Assembly (NCBI RefSeq): GCF_027941835.1 | Contig: NZ_CP116005.1 | Coordinates: forward strand, 2,371,501 to 2,435,500 | Source of the DNA: Sphingosinicella microcystinivorans | GTDB taxonomy: Bacteria; Pseudomonadota; Alphaproteobacteria; Sphingomonadales; Sphingomonadaceae | DNA: 64,000 bases | Reading direction: 5' to 3' | Shown: positions 28,475-42,297 of the stretch, piece after piece | How positions within the stretch are numbered: the first letter of the stretch is position 1 | How the letters are laid out: every line of letters starts with the position of its first letter | The notes under the pieces: model-generated | What the model was told of the DNA's origin: nothing | Seen by the model: the letters and a program-made list of their open reading frames with translations, nothing else | Database searches by the model: none | Program-made: the position numbers and the translations under genes

Positions 28475-29252
28475 CCGGCAAGACCGTCTGGATCACGGGC
28501 GCGTCGTCGGGCATCGGCGCGGCGCTCGCCGAGGCCTTCGCGGCGTCCGGCGCGAACGTCATCCTCTCGGGGCGGCGCGAGACCGCGCTCGCCGACATTG
28601 CGCGGCGGCTCGAAGGCGAACGGCTCGTACTGCCGTTCGAGACGACCGACTACGCGGCGCTGCCGGGCATCGTCGACCGGGCGTGGGCGTGGCGCGGCGC
28701 CATCGACATCCTCGTCAACAACGCCGGTATCTCGCAGCGCTCGATGGCGCTCGACACGGATTTCGGCGTCTACCGGCAGATCATGGAGGTCGATTTCTTC
28801 GCGCCGCTCCGGCTCACCCAGTTCGTGCTGCCGAAGATGGTGGCGCGCGGGCAGGGGCATTTCGTCCAGATCGCCAGCGTCGCGGGCAAGATCGGCGCGC
28901 CGATGCGGACCGGCTACTGCGCCGCCAAGCACGCGCTCGTCGGCTATTCGGACGCGCTGCGCGCCGAAGTCGCCCAGCACGGCATCGGCGTCACGGTGGT
29001 CACGCCCGGCTTCGTGCAGACGAATATCGCGGAGAACGCGCTCGACGGCCACGGCAACCGCTACGGCCCGAAGGACGACCCGACCGGCCACGGCATCAGC
29101 GCTGCCGAAGCGGCGGACGAGATCCTCGCCGGCCTGCGCGCCGAAAAGCCCGAGATTCCCGTCGGCAGGGGTCTCGAGATGCAGGCGCTGTGGCTGAAGC
29201 GCCTCGCGCCGCGCTATGTTTTCCGGCGCGTCGCAGCGATGGCGCCGAAGCG

Positions 29253-29256
<4 letters not shown>
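28465..29256 (+). CDS. Short-chain dehydrogenase/reductase
   Basis: 263 residues, GTG start inside the end of nnrU. Rossmann motif TGASSGIGAALAEAF (about 9-23), NNAGIS (about 88), catalytic Ser in QIASVAG and YCAAKHALVGY (Tyr-x3-Lys, about 152-156). Position 158 onward and the C-terminal ALWLKRLAPRYVF resemble the DHRS7/YqjQ-like membrane-associated group. The substrate is unknown. Its end overlaps the convergent aldo/keto reductase by four bases. Confidence 0.87.
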
Positions 29257-30222
<966 letters not shown>

Positions 30223-30251
<29 letters not shown>

Positions 30252-31683
30252 CGTCGATGCCCTTTCCGTAGATCGTGCCGGCCTTCACGCCGGCAAGGAA
30301 GCCGTTCATCTCGCGTCTCACGGGAACGGCCAGCAGCGCAAGCCCGATCAGGTTCGGCACGACCATCAGGAAGAACAGGCTGTCGATCAGGTCGATGACC
30401 TTGCCGGGCGAGAGCACCGCGCCGATCGGTTGCAGCAGGCAGTAGAGCAGCTTGAACGCGATCTCGCTCGCGCGGCCGTGGCCGAACAGGTAGCCCCACG
30501 CCTGAAGCCCGTAGTAGCCCCACGAGATTAGCGTCGAGAAGGCGAACAGGAACACCGCGACGGAGAGCACGTAGGGGAACCACGACGCCACCGTGCCGAA
30601 CGCGGCGGAGGTCATGGCGATGTCGCCGTGGCCGTCGTCGTAGACGCCGGTGACGACGATGATGAGCGCGGTCATCGTGCAGATGATCATGGTGTCGAGC
30701 AGCGGCTCGATCAGCCCGACCATGCCTTCGGATGCCGGGTGATGCGTCCGCGCCGCGCTGTGCGCCATCACCGCGCTGCCGACGCCCGCCTCGCACGAGA
30801 ACACCGCGCGCCGCATCCCGACGACGAAGCTGCCGATGGCGCCGCCCGCCACGGCCTCGGGCGCGAAGGCCGTGCGCACGATGGTTTCGAGCGCGCCGGG
30901 GATGGCCCCGGCGTTGGTGATCAGGATGACGACGCCCGCGCCGAGGTAGATGAGGCACATCAGCGGCACCAGCCGCGCGGCGACGCTGGCGATGGAGCGG
31001 ACGCCGCCGATGATGACGACGCCGACGGCGAGCGTGAGGAACAGCCCGTAGACGAGGCCGTTGCCGGGTCCGTTGTCGATTTCCGCGATGAGGGTGAGCT
31101 GGCTGAAGCTCTGGTTCACCTGCAGGAGCGGCAGCGCGCCGCCGAGCGCGAAGACGGCGTAGAGCGCGCCGAGGCCCCGGCCCGTCTTCGGCAGGCCGAG
31201 CCGGGCGAGGCCGTTCTTCAGCGTGTACATCGGCCCGCCGAGCACCTCGCCCGTGGGCGTGAACTCGCGGTACATCAGGCCCAGCGTCACCTCGGCGGCC
31301 TTCAGCGCCATCGCGAAGAAGCCGATCACGAACATCCAGAACGCCGCACCCGGCCCGCCGAGCGCGATGGCGATGGCGACGCCGCCGATGTTGCCGAGGC
31401 CGATGGTGCCCGAAAGCGCCGTCGACAGCGCCTGGAACTGGCTGACGCTGCCGGGCGCGCTGTCGTCGATGTGGCGGCCGCGGATGAGCTGGAAGCCGAT
31501 GCCGACGCCGCGGAATTGCGGCAGGCCGAGCCAGAGCGTGAAGAAGATCATCGCCGCGCCGAGCGCGAGCACCACCAGCTCGATCTGCGCCCCGAAAAAC
31601 GGCACCTTCATGAACACGAAGGCGGAAAGCCGGTCGATAAAACGACCCATTGCCTCGATCATTGCGTGCGGCCCGCCCTTCAT
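30223..31683 (-). CDS. Alanine/glycine:cation symporter (AGCS family)
   Basis: 486 residues, about 11 membrane spans. Signatures are STALSGTIGLGNIGGVAIAIALGGPGAAFWMFV (about 85-117), GGPMYTLKNGL and FSCEAGVGSAVMAHSAA. It imports alanine or glycine with sodium or protons. The first ATG (31683) lacks a clear binding site; an ATG at 31662 (MIEAMGRFID) is an alternative. The gene is divergent from glmM, with 74 bases between them. Confidence 0.9.
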
Positions 31684-31757
31684 TTTAACGATTTTGAGGC
31701 ATAAAGAGCCTGTTATGAACGCGCGTGCAAGACGCGCGGGGGCTTGAGAGGACGATT

Positions 31758-33094
<1,337 letters not shown>

Positions 33095-33098
<4 letters not shown>

Positions 33099-33895
33099 CC
33101 AAGCCCAGACCGGCGCGCGTCCTCATCATCGCGGGGTCCGATTCCGGCGGCGGCGCCGGCATTCAGGCCGACATCAAGACGGTCACGATGCTCGGCGGCT
33201 ATGCCGCGACCGCGATCACCGCCGTCACCGTACAGGACACGAACGGCGTCCACGACGTGCATCCCGTCCCGGTCAGCGTGATCGCCGCGCAGATCGAGGC
33301 CGTGCTGGCCGACATCGGCGCGGATGCGATCAAGATCGGAATGCTCGGCAGCCAGGCCGTGGTCGAGGCCGTGGCGGGCGCGCTCACCGACGTTTCCGTG
33401 CCGATCGTCCTCGATCCGGTGATGGTCGCCAAGGGCGGCGCGCACCTGCTGCGTCCGGATGCGGTCGAGGCGCTGACCTCGCTGCTCGTGCCGATGGCGG
33501 ACGTGGTGACGCCCAACATCGTCGAGGCGGAGGCGCTTTCGGGCAAGAAGATCCGCTCGCCGGAGGATGCCCGCGACGCCGGGGAGGCGATCCTCGGGCT
33601 CGGCGCGAAGGCGGTGCTGGTGAAGGGCGCGCACCTCAAGGGCGACGAGATCAGCGACTGGCTGGTGACGCCGGGGCGCGCCAAGGAATGGATCGATTCG
33701 CGCATCGCCACCAAGCACACGCACGGCACGGGCTGCACGCTCGCCTCGGCGCTCGCGGTCGGCCTTGCCCAGAAGATGCCGCTCGAACAGGCGGCGTGGC
33801 GCGCGCGCGACTACGTGCGGCAGGCGATCCTCGCCGCGCCGGGCTTCGGCGCCGGGCACGGGCCGCTCGGCCACGGCTGGCCGCTGGCGCGGTGA
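33095..33895 (+). CDS. thiD: Hydroxymethylpyrimidine/phosphomethylpyrimidine kinase
   Basis: 266 residues of the ribokinase-like fold. HMP-binding [17 protein letters not shown] (about 13-29), DPVMVAKGG (about 110) and the ATP/anion hole [12 protein letters not shown] (about 208-219) are intact. It makes HMP-pyrophosphate for thiamine synthesis. The ATG overlaps the glmM stop, and the stop overlaps the GTG of rnhB. Confidence 0.95.
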
Positions 33896-34503
33896 AACGC
33901 GCAGGGCCGGACTACAGTCACGAGGCGCGTTGCAGCGGCCTCGTCGCCGGTGTCGACGAGGCGGGCAGGGGGCCGCTCGCCGGGCCGGTCGTCGCGGCCG
34001 CGGTGATCCTCGATCCCGCCTGCATCCCGGACGGTCTCGACGACAGCAAGAAGCTCACCGCGCAGCGCCGCGAGGCGCTGTTCGACACCATCATGGGCTG
34101 CGCGCGCGTCGGGGTTGGCGAGGCGAGCCCCGAAGAGATCGACCGCATCAACATCCTTCAGGCGACCTTCCTCGCCATGACGCGCGCCGTCGCCGCGCTG
34201 CCGGTCGCGCCCGACCATGTGCTTGTGGATGGCAACCGCACGCCGCGTTGGCGCTGGCGCTGCGACGCGATCGTCGGCGGGGACGGTCTCTCCGTGTCGA
34301 TCGCGGCCGCCTCGATCATCGCCAAGGTGACGCGCGACCGGCACATGATCCGGCTCCACGAGGCGTTCCCCGGCTACGGCTGGCACGAGAACAAGGGCTA
34401 CCCGACGCGCGCCCATCTGGAGGCGGTCACGCGCATCGGCATCACCGTCCATCACCGCCGCAGCTTCGGCCCGGTCCAGCACGCGTTCGAATTCGGCGAC
34501 TGA
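33892..34503 (+). CDS. rnhB: Ribonuclease HII
   Basis: 203 residues from a GTG overlapping the thiD stop. RNase HII motifs: [14 protein letters not shown] (catalytic Asp-Glu pair, about 20-33), [25 protein letters not shown] and HENKGYPT. It removes misincorporated ribonucleotides and RNA primers from DNA. In many alphaproteobacteria rnhB directly precedes ccrM, as here, which supports both calls. Confidence 0.95.
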   Translation: MKRAGPDYSHEARCSGLVAGVDEAGRGPLAGPVVAAAVILDPACIPDGLDDSKKLTAQRREALFDTIMGCARVGVGEASPEEIDRINILQATFLAMTRAVAALPVAPDHVLVDGNRTPRWRWRCDAIVGGDGLSVSIAAASIIAKVTRDRHMIRLHEAFPGYGWHENKGYPTRAHLEAVTRIGITVHHRRSFGPVQHAFEFGD

Positions 34504-34592
34504 ACGGCGATTGAGTCGTTTCCGCCACACCCACTAGGTCTGGCGTGCGGCGCTCCAAGGGATCGCAAGGGGTTGCGGTCAAGACTTCATGT

Positions 34593-34607
34593 TTAATAGA
34601 ATCTTAA
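34593..34607 (+). promoter_or_regulatory. CtrA box (TTAA-N7-TTAA) with internal GANTC site, ccrM promoter
   Basis: TTAATAGAATCTTAA is an exact CtrA consensus, and its 7-base spacer contains GAATC, a CcrM (GANTC) methylation site at 34599-34603. Further GANTC sites lie at 34513, 34627, 34636 and 34650, giving five within the 206-base gap before ccrM. In Caulobacter ccrM is activated by CtrA and its promoter/leader carries GANTC sites, so the same cell-cycle control is very likely here. Confidence 0.8.
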
Positions 34608-34628
34608 GTTAACTCTGCAACCCTTTGA

Positions 34629-35813
<1,185 letters not shown>

Positions 35814-35858
35814 CACAGGGGACGCACGCCCGATCTGTCACGCTGACGAGACACGCTG

Positions 35859-36917
35859 ATGAAAACCTACTACCGCCCCACCGGCTTCGTCGACGCGCCC
35901 TTCGGCTACGACGGGCAGACGCAGCGCCTCGCAGGTGGGCTGACATGGTTCTCGGCGGTCGAGATCATCGAGCGCGGCGGCGGCAGGCGCGTGTCGCAGC
36001 GGCTGGTGCCCGTCTCCGAGGTCGATACCGCGCACCCGCTCTGGGCGCGGCTGACGGCGCCGCGCGCGCCGATCCGGCTCGGCGAGCGGACGGTGCGCTT
36101 CTCCGAGCCTTCGGTGATGGCGATCCTCAACCGCACGCCCGACAGCTTCTCCGACGGCAGACGCCATGCCTCCGACGACGAGGCCGCCGCCGCGGCCGTC
36201 GCGATGGCGGCGGAGGGCGCGGCGATCATTGATGTCGGCGGCGAATCCACGCGCCCCGGCGCCGCCGAGGTGTGGGAGCAGGACGAGATCGCGCGCGTTG
36301 CGCCCGTCATCGAGCGGCTGGCGAAGGCGGGCATCGCCGTTTCCATCGACACGCGCAAGAGCGCGGTGATGGCGGATGCGCTGGCGCGCGGCGCGGGGAT
36401 GGTCAACGACGTCTCCGGCCTCACGCACGACGAGCGCGCGCTCGAAACCGTTGCGAAGGCGGGCTGCCCGGTCGTCATCATGCACACGCAGGGCCCGCCC
36501 GAGACGATGCAGCGCGATCCGCAGTACGAGGACGCGCTGCTCGACGTCTACGACTGGCTTGAAACGCGCATCGACGCGGCCGTTGCGGCGGGCATCGCGC
36601 GCGACAGGATCATCGTCGATCCCGGCATCGGCTTCGGCAAGACGGTGCGCCACAACCTCGAGATCCTGAACGGCCTGTCGCTGTTCCACGGCCTCGGCGT
36701 CCCCGTGCTGCTCGGCGCCAGCCGCAAGCGCATCGTCGGCGCGCTGTCGAACGAGGCGCCGGTCGATCGCCGCCTCGGCGGCTCGCTCGCGCTGGTGATG
36801 GCGGCGATCGCGCAGGGCGTGCAGGTGGTACGCGTCCACGACACCTTCGAATCGGTGCAGGCGATCCGCGTGTGGCGCGGCCTGCGCGACGCGGCGCTCA
36901 GCCCGCCCGCGCCGTAG
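35859..36917 (+). CDS. folP: Dihydropteroate synthase
   Basis: 352 residues. The core contains ILNRTPDSFSDG (about 88-99), GGESTRPGA (pterin/PABA site, about 126), DPGIGFGKT (about 249) and GASRKR (about 287). It joins 6-hydroxymethyl-dihydropterin pyrophosphate and PABA in folate synthesis and is the sulfonamide target. It has an N-terminal extension of about 80 residues compared with E. coli FolP (282 aa); this may be a family variant, since the ATG at 35859 is the first start after the ccrM stop. Confidence 0.95.
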   Translation: MKTYYRPTGFVDAPFGYDGQTQRLAGGLTWFSAVEIIERGGGRRVSQRLVPVSEVDTAHPLWARLTAPRAPIRLGERTVRFSEPSVMAILNRTPDSFSDGRRHASDDEAAAAAVAMAAEGAAIIDVGGESTRPGAAEVWEQDEIARVAPVIERLAKAGIAVSIDTRKSAVMADALARGAGMVNDVSGLTHDERALETVAKAGCPVVIMHTQGPPETMQRDPQYEDALLDVYDWLETRIDAAVAAGIARDRIIVDPGIGFGKTVRHNLEILNGLSLFHGLGVPVLLGASRKRIVGALSNEAPVDRRLGGSLALVMAAIAQGVQVVRVHDTFESVQAIRVWRGLRDAALSPPAP

Positions 36918-36993
36918 CCCATCGTGGAAGGCGGCAACCGCCGCTTGTGAGTCCGTGGGTCGTGCGGGTAGAACGCAGCCGCTTTTCGCGGGA

Positions 36994-38229
36994 GTGGCGA
37001 TCATTCGATTCGTCCTTGGATTGCTGGCCGTCATCCTGTTTGCCGGGGCCGCAGCGCTCACCGGCGAGCGGATCGCCGCGCCCGGCGTGCCGAGCGCATC
37101 CGACGTGCGCGCGGCGCGCAATCTCGCGCTTTCGCTGGCGGGCACGGCGACGGCCGAGGGGCCTTCCGAGATCACCGCCTCGCGCGCCGAGATGGAAAGT
37201 GCCGCCCGCGTGCTGATGAACGGCGTTCCCCGCCTGCGCATCGCGCCGCGCCTTGCCGACGATGCGCTCGCCGTGAAGGCGAACGTCCGGCTTTCCGGCG
37301 GGACGTGGCTGAGCGGCGGGCTTCGCATCGCCGAGAGCGAGGCGGGCGGCTATCCCGAGATTTCCGGCAATCTCGGCGTCCTTCCGCTTCCGAGCTTCGT
37401 CGTCGAGCCGCTGCTCGGGCTCGCGCACAAGGCCGCGGAGATGCGCGCCGGGACGCGCTTTCCGACCACGCGCGAAGCGATCCTCGGCTTCGAATCGCGG
37501 GACGGCGCGGCGCACGCCGTGCTCGATCTGCCGCGGGGCCTGCTGAAAGGGGTGAGCAAGCTCGCGCCGTCCGACGACGCCATCGACGGCGGGCGCGTGA
37601 ACAGGCTCTATGCCCGGACGCTGGCCTCGCTCGGCGACCGCCCGCTGGACCTGCCGGACGTCTATGCGTCGCTCTTCGAAGGCGCGCCCCGAAACGGAGA
37701 GGCTGCGCGCGCCCACGCCCGCGCCGCGATGGTGGCGGCAGCGATGCTTACGGTCGGGCCGCGCGCGGCGCGCCTCGCCCGCGGCGCCGAGGCCGCGCAT
37801 CACCCGGAGTTTCCGGTGGTCCTCGACGTCTCGCTCGCGGGGCGGGCCGACCTTGCCAAGCACTTCGCGCTGTCCGCCGCGCTGGCGGCGGCTGCCGATC
37901 CCTCGATCGGCCGTGCGCTCGGCACGTGGAAGGAACTCGACGACAGCCTTGCCGGAGGCAGCGGCTTCTCGTTCGTCGACCTCGCCGCCGACCGGGCCGG
38001 TCTCCGGCTCGGCGAGGCGGCGGCCGACCCCGCGCGCGCCGGACAGCTCGCCTCCCGCTTCGCGGCGGGGGCGCCCGACCTGCTTCCCCTGTCCACGCTC
38101 GGCCTCACCGAAGGCATCAGCGCCGAGGTGTTCGAGCGCCGCTACCGCAACATTTCCAGCGCCGAATATGCGGCAGCGGTGGCACGCGTCGACCGCGCGC
38201 TCGACACGCTGCCCGTCATGGCCCGCTGA
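36994..38229 (+). CDS. Membrane-anchored protein of unknown function
   Basis: About 411 residues. A GTG at 36994, with GCGGGA just upstream, starts directly at the membrane anchor ([22 protein letters not shown]); a GTG at 36955 adds 13 residues without a binding site. The extracytoplasmic part has no recognised catalytic motif, but a conserved-looking [20 protein letters not shown] (about 320) stands out. It follows folP by 76 bases. Real coding is supported by clean third-position GC bias; function unknown. Confidence 0.7.
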   Translation: MAIIRFVLGLLAVILFAGAAALTGERIAAPGVPSASDVRAARNLALSLAGTATAEGPSEITASRAEMESAARVLMNGVPRLRIAPRLADDALAVKANVRLSGGTWLSGGLRIAESEAGGYPEISGNLGVLPLPSFVVEPLLGLAHKAAEMRAGTRFPTTREAILGFESRDGAAHAVLDLPRGLLKGVSKLAPSDDAIDGGRVNRLYARTLASLGDRPLDLPDVYASLFEGAPRNGEAARAHARAAMVAAAMLTVGPRAARLARGAEAAHHPEFPVVLDVSLAGRADLAKHFALSAALAAAADPSIGRALGTWKELDDSLAGGSGFSFVDLAADRAGLRLGEAAADPARAGQLASRFAAGAPDLLPLSTLGLTEGISAEVFERRYRNISSAEYAAAVARVDRALDTLPVMAR

Positions 38230-38247
38230 AAGGCCCGGCGTTTCCGC

Positions 38248-39429
38248 TCAGTTCAGCCGCTCGACCGCCACGGCTGTCGCCTCGCCGCCGCCGATGCAGA
38301 GGCTGGCGACGCCCTTCGTCAGCCCCGCGTCGCGCAGCGCGCCGAGCAGCGTGACGATGACGCGCGCGCCGCTGGCGCCGATCGGGTGGCCGAGCGCGCA
38401 GGCGCCGCCGTGGACGTTCACCTTGTCCTCGTCGAGGCCGAGGTCGCGGATCGCCGCCATCGCTACCACGGCGAAGGCCTCGTTGATCTCGTAGCGGTCG
38501 ACGTCGCTCGCCGACCAGCCGACCTTCTTCAGCAGCTTCTCGATCGCGAACACCGGCGCGGTGGTGAACCACGCCGGGGCCTGCGCGTGCGTCGCGTGGC
38601 CGAGGATGCGGGCGATCGGCGTCAGGCCGCGCGCCTTCGCCGTCGATTCGCGCATCAGCACCAGCGCCGCCGCGCCGTCGGAGATCGAGGAGCTGTTCGC
38701 CGCCGTCACCGTGCCGTCCTTCGCGAACGCGGGCTTCAGCGTCGGGATCTTGTCGAGCTTCGCCTTGCCGGGCTGCTCGTCGATGTTCACCGTCACGTCG
38801 CCGCCGCGGGCGCTGATCGTCACCGGCACGATCTCGCCCGCGAACTTGCCGTTCGCGATGGCGGCCTGCGCGCGCGTCGTCGAGCGCACGGCGTAGGCGT
38901 CCTGCGCCTCGCGCGTGAACTGGTAGTGGCGCGCCGTCTCCTCGGCGAACGTGCCCATCGCGCGGCCCTTGTCGTAGGCGTCCTCGAGGCCGTCGAGGAA
39001 CATGTGGTCCTTCACCTCGCCGTGGCCCATGCGGTAGCCGCCGCGCGCCTTCAGCAGCAGGTAGGGGGCGTTCGTCATCGATTCCATGCCGCCCGCGACC
39101 ATGATCTCCGCGCTGCCCGCGAGGATGTTGTCGTGCGCGTCCATCGTGGCCTTCATGCCCGATCCGCACATCTTGTTGAGTGTGGTCGCGCCGACGCTGT
39201 CGGGGAGCCCCGCGCCGAGCAGCGCCTGACGCGCCGGGGCCTGCCCCTGTCCCGCGCCGAGCACGTTGCCCATGATGACCTGCTCGACGTCGGCGGCCGG
39301 AACGCCCGCCTCGTCGAGCGCGGCGCGGATCGCGGCGCTGCCGAGCTGGCTGGCGGTAAGCGCCGAAAAATCGCCCTGAAAGCCGCCCATGGGGGTGCGC
39401 TTGGCGCCGACGATCACGATTGGGTCCAC
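38248..39429 (-). CDS. Acetyl-CoA C-acetyltransferase (thiolase)
   Basis: 393 residues, GTG start. Thiolase active-site cysteine in [10 protein letters not shown] (about 88), NEAFAVVAM (about 327) and the catalytic [17 protein letters not shown] (His about 349, second Cys about 379 in SLCIGGGEA). Condenses two acetyl-CoA to acetoacetyl-CoA or the reverse, in PHB synthesis or short-chain fatty acid/ketone metabolism. It begins six bases after the stop of the substrate-binding lipoprotein gene, an unusual operon partner. Confidence 0.94.
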   Translation of the reverse strand: MDPIVIVGAKRTPMGGFQGDFSALTASQLGSAAIRAALDEAGVPAADVEQVIMGNVLGAGQGQAPARQALLGAGLPDSVGATTLNKMCGSGMKATMDAHDNILAGSAEIMVAGGMESMTNAPYLLLKARGGYRMGHGEVKDHMFLDGLEDAYDKGRAMGTFAEETARHYQFTREAQDAYAVRSTTRAQAAIANGKFAGEIVPVTISARGGDVTVNIDEQPGKAKLDKIPTLKPAFAKDGTVTAANSSSISDGAAALVLMRESTAKARGLTPIARILGHATHAQAPAWFTTAPVFAIEKLLKKVGWSASDVDRYEINEAFAVVAMAAIRDLGLDEDKVNVHGGACALGHPIGASGARVIVTLLGALRDAGLTKGVASLCIGGGEATAVAVERLN

Positions 39430-39435
39430 GAGATG

Positions 39436-41016
39436 CTACTCCTCTTTCGTTCCGGTCATCGCGAGGCCCGACAGCGGGTGCGCGCCGGCGACGTTGTTTT
39501 CCCAGCCCGTCACGCGCGGCGACACCAGCGACCAGCGGATCGGCGACAGGACGGCTATCAGCGGCGCATCCTCGGAGATGAGCCGGTTCGCGCGCCGCTG
39601 GAGCTGGATGCGCGTGCCGGGATCGTCCTCGGTGGCCGCGTCGGCGAGTAGCTGGTCGACGGCGGGGTTGCAATAGCCGCCGAGCCGCACCGCGCAGGTG
39701 AACGGCTGCAGGAACGTGTCGGCGACGGGGGCGCGCGCGATGCGCTCGACGACGGCGAGGTCGAAATCGCCCTTCTCGATGGCGCGCCGGTGCGACAGCG
39801 GCCCGCGCGCATAGGCCTTCACGCGCACGCCGATGGCGCCCCACGAATTGCTGATCGCGCCGAGCAGGTCCGCGTGCTCGCGGCCGTGGGGGATCGCGAC
39901 CGAGAGCGTCAGCGGCTGGCTCACCGTGTACCCGGCCTCCGCGAGCAGGCGCACGGCCTCGCTCTCGCGCGCGTCGGGCGACCACCCGGCCCAGTCGCCC
40001 GCGCTTCCGGCGTAGGCGTCGGGCAGCGTCGGCGGCAGCGCCGAGTAGGCGGGTTGCAGCCCGGCGACGCCGAACAGGCGGGAGAGGATCGCGGTGCGGT
40101 CGAACGACATGGCGAGCGCGCGGCGCACGCGCACGTCGGCGAGCGGACCGGCGCTGGTGCGCGCCAGATAGAAATAGAGGCCCCACGTCGGCTCCAGCAG
40201 CAGCGCCCGCGAATCGGCGCCCGTCCGCGCGGCGCGAAGGCCGGCGAGGCGGCCGCCGCTCACGACGTCGAGTTCGCCCGCGTTGAAACGCCGGATCGCG
40301 CCGTCCGCATCGGCGCGGGACAGCACCGCGCCCGCGAGCGAGACCGTGTCCGCTGCGTAATAGGCGCTGTTCTTCACGAGGTGCAGCGCGCCGCCCGCTT
40401 CCTCCGGCGTGTCGGCCATCGTGAACGCGCCCGAAGCGGGCGGGGTCTTGCCCGTGCGGACGATCGCCGCCGCCGGGTCGGCGAGCAGCTGGAGCAGCGC
40501 CGGTTCGGGCTTGGCGAGCGTGATGACGACCGTGTCGGGGCGCGGATCGGTGACGCCCAGCATCCGCGCGGGCCGCCGGTTCGCGGCGATGAGCGCGGCG
40601 TTGTCGATCATCATCAGCTCGTCGCGCAGCGGATTGCCGGAGCCGGGGCTGACGATGCGCCGCATCACCGCCACGACGTCCCCGGCGGTGAGCCGCCGCC
40701 CGTCCGCCCAATAGGCCTCACGCAGCTTGAACACGTAGGTGAGGCCGTCGTCGCTGACGCGCCAGCTGAGCGCGAGCGACGGCACCACCCGCCCGCTCGG
40801 CTCCAGCGTGGTAAGCCCGATGTGCATGGCGCGCGCCGCGGCGCTTTCGAGGCTGTCGTCGGGCGCGAGGCTGGCGCCGTCGTCGGCGACGAAGGCCATG
40901 CGGAGCAGGCTGTCGCCGCCGTCGTCCGCCGCGCGCTCGCAGCCGCCGAGCGCGATCAGCGCGGCTGCGAAGCAGCCGGCTATCCTGGCAAGGCGGGTCG
41001 TCGCTGGGCGGGTCAT
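39436..41016 (-). CDS. ABC-type oligopeptide-binding lipoprotein (SBP family 5)
   Basis: 526 residues with a lipoprotein signal (IAGCFAAALIALGGCERA, Cys about 25). The SBP_bac_5 domain shows LTTLEPSGRVVPSLALSWRVSDDGLTYVFKLRE (about 70-105) and a later DVRVRRALAMSFDR. Such proteins deliver peptides, nickel or glycosides to an ABC permease. No permease or ATPase gene is adjacent, so it is an orphan receptor or works with a distant transporter. The ATG at 41016 is chosen for the signal peptide. Confidence 0.87.
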   Translation of the reverse strand: MTRPATTRLARIAGCFAAALIALGGCERAADDGGDSLLRMAFVADDGASLAPDDSLESAAARAMHIGLTTLEPSGRVVPSLALSWRVSDDGLTYVFKLREAYWADGRRLTAGDVVAVMRRIVSPGSGNPLRDELMMIDNAALIAANRRPARMLGVTDPRPDTVVITLAKPEPALLQLLADPAAAIVRTGKTPPASGAFTMADTPEEAGGALHLVKNSAYYAADTVSLAGAVLSRADADGAIRRFNAGELDVVSGGRLAGLRAARTGADSRALLLEPTWGLYFYLARTSAGPLADVRVRRALAMSFDRTAILSRLFGVAGLQPAYSALPPTLPDAYAGSAGDWAGWSPDARESEAVRLLAEAGYTVSQPLTLSVAIPHGREHADLLGAISNSWGAIGVRVKAYARGPLSHRRAIEKGDFDLAVVERIARAPVADTFLQPFTCAVRLGGYCNPAVDQLLADAATEDDPGTRIQLQRRANRLISEDAPLIAVLSPIRWSLVSPRVTGWENNVAGAHPLSGLAMTGTKEE

Positions 41017-41164
41017 CGGGGCCGGTCTAGACCAGCAGTGTGGCAATTTCAGCCACGAGTTTTCCGCTTTCGTCACGAATCTGACCCGGATGCACGCTAG
41101 CCTTTGCGTCTCGAAGCGCGGCGGCTTGCCCTTTCGCGCTGCGGTTCCCCCAAACCGACCTTGC

Positions 41165-41195
41165 CGGCGGCGCAGAAATGCGCCGCCGATCTTTC
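41165..41195 (+). terminator. Intrinsic-terminator-like hairpin upstream of cysteine synthase
   Basis: A perfect 9-base stem CGGCGGCGC / GCGCCGCCG (41165-41173 and 41180-41188), loop AGAAAT, is followed by ATCTTTC. It lies in the 241-base divergent gap, 70 bases before the cysK start. It may end a short leader or small RNA, or act as an attenuator. The T-tract is weak. Confidence 0.4.
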
Positions 41196-41257
41196 ACGCG
41201 CCAGCGCGACGGCGCGATTGCATGGCACGGCGCGCGTCGGTAAGCCTTGCATTCACC

Positions 41258-42268
41258 ATGCCAAGTCACGCCTCCCGCGCCCCCGCGCACGATATCCTGA
41301 AGCTTATCGGCGGTACGCCGCTCGTCCGCCTGCGCGGCCCGTCCGAACGCACCGGCTGCACCATTCTCGGCAAGTGCGAGTTCCTCAATCCCGGCGGATC
41401 GGTGAAGGACCGCGCGGCGCTCTACATGATCGAGGCCGCGGAGCGCGAAGGCCGCCTGAAACCGGGCGGCATCGTCGTCGAGGGCACGGCCGGGAACACC
41501 GGCATCGGCCTTGCCGTGGTGGCGAACGCGAAGGGCTATCGCACCATCATCGTCATGCCCTCGAACCAGTCGGTCGAGAAGATGGCGACGCTGCGCGCGC
41601 TCGGCGCCGAGCTGGTGCTGGTGCCACCCACGAAATACGCCGACCCCGAGCATTTCCAGCACCGCTCCCGCCGCATCGCGGAGGAAACGCCGGGCGCGAT
41701 CTGGGCCGGGCAGTTCGACAATCTCGCGAACCGGCAGGCGCATATCGAAACGACTGCACCCGAGATCTGGGCGGACACCGGCGGCACGGTGGACGGCTTC
41801 ACCTGCTCGGTGGGCACCGGCGGCACGCTCGCGGGGACGGCGATGGGCCTCAAGGCGAGGAACCCGGACGTCCGCATCGCGCTCACCGATCCCTACGGCG
41901 CGGCCATGTACTCGTGGTTCGCGCGCGGCGTGCTGGAGCCGGAGGGCGCGTCGCTCGCCGAGGGCATCGGGCAGGGCCGCGTCACCGCCAACATCGACGG
42001 CGCGCCGATCGACACGCAGTTTCGCGTCACCGACGAGGAGGGCCTCCGCGCCATCCACGGCCTGCTCATCGAGGAAGGCATCAGCCTCGGGCTTTCATCG
42101 GGCATCAACATCGTCGGCGCCGAGCGGCTCGCCGAGGAGATGGGGCCGGGCCACACCATCGTCACCATCCTCTGCGATTCGGGCCTGCGCTACCTCTCCA
42201 GCCTCTACAATCCGGAGTGGCTGGCGGAAAAAGGCCTGCCGGTGCCGGACTGGCTCGCCAAGCCGTGA
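41258..42268 (+). CDS. cysK: Cysteine synthase (O-acetylserine sulfhydrylase-like PLP enzyme)
   Basis: 336 residues. PLP lysine in NPGGSVKDRAA (about 44), phosphate/substrate loop EGTAGNTGIGLA (about 72) and SVGTGGTLAGTAMG (about 186). This is the proteobacterial CysK-like group with EGTAGNTG in place of EPTSGNTG. It forms cysteine from O-acetylserine and sulfide; cystathionine-synthase-like use of another substrate is possible. The ATG at 41258 is used (an ATG at 41222 is in frame). CysQ at 19.4 kb serves the same sulfur pathway. Confidence 0.9.
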   Translation: MPSHASRAPAHDILKLIGGTPLVRLRGPSERTGCTILGKCEFLNPGGSVKDRAALYMIEAAEREGRLKPGGIVVEGTAGNTGIGLAVVANAKGYRTIIVMPSNQSVEKMATLRALGAELVLVPPTKYADPEHFQHRSRRIAEETPGAIWAGQFDNLANRQAHIETTAPEIWADTGGTVDGFTCSVGTGGTLAGTAMGLKARNPDVRIALTDPYGAAMYSWFARGVLEPEGASLAEGIGQGRVTANIDGAPIDTQFRVTDEEGLRAIHGLLIEEGISLGLSSGINIVGAERLAEEMGPGHTIVTILCDSGLRYLSSLYNPEWLAEKGLPVPDWLAKP

Positions 42269-42297
42269 CGTCCCGATGAGCGCCCCATGAGCACCCG

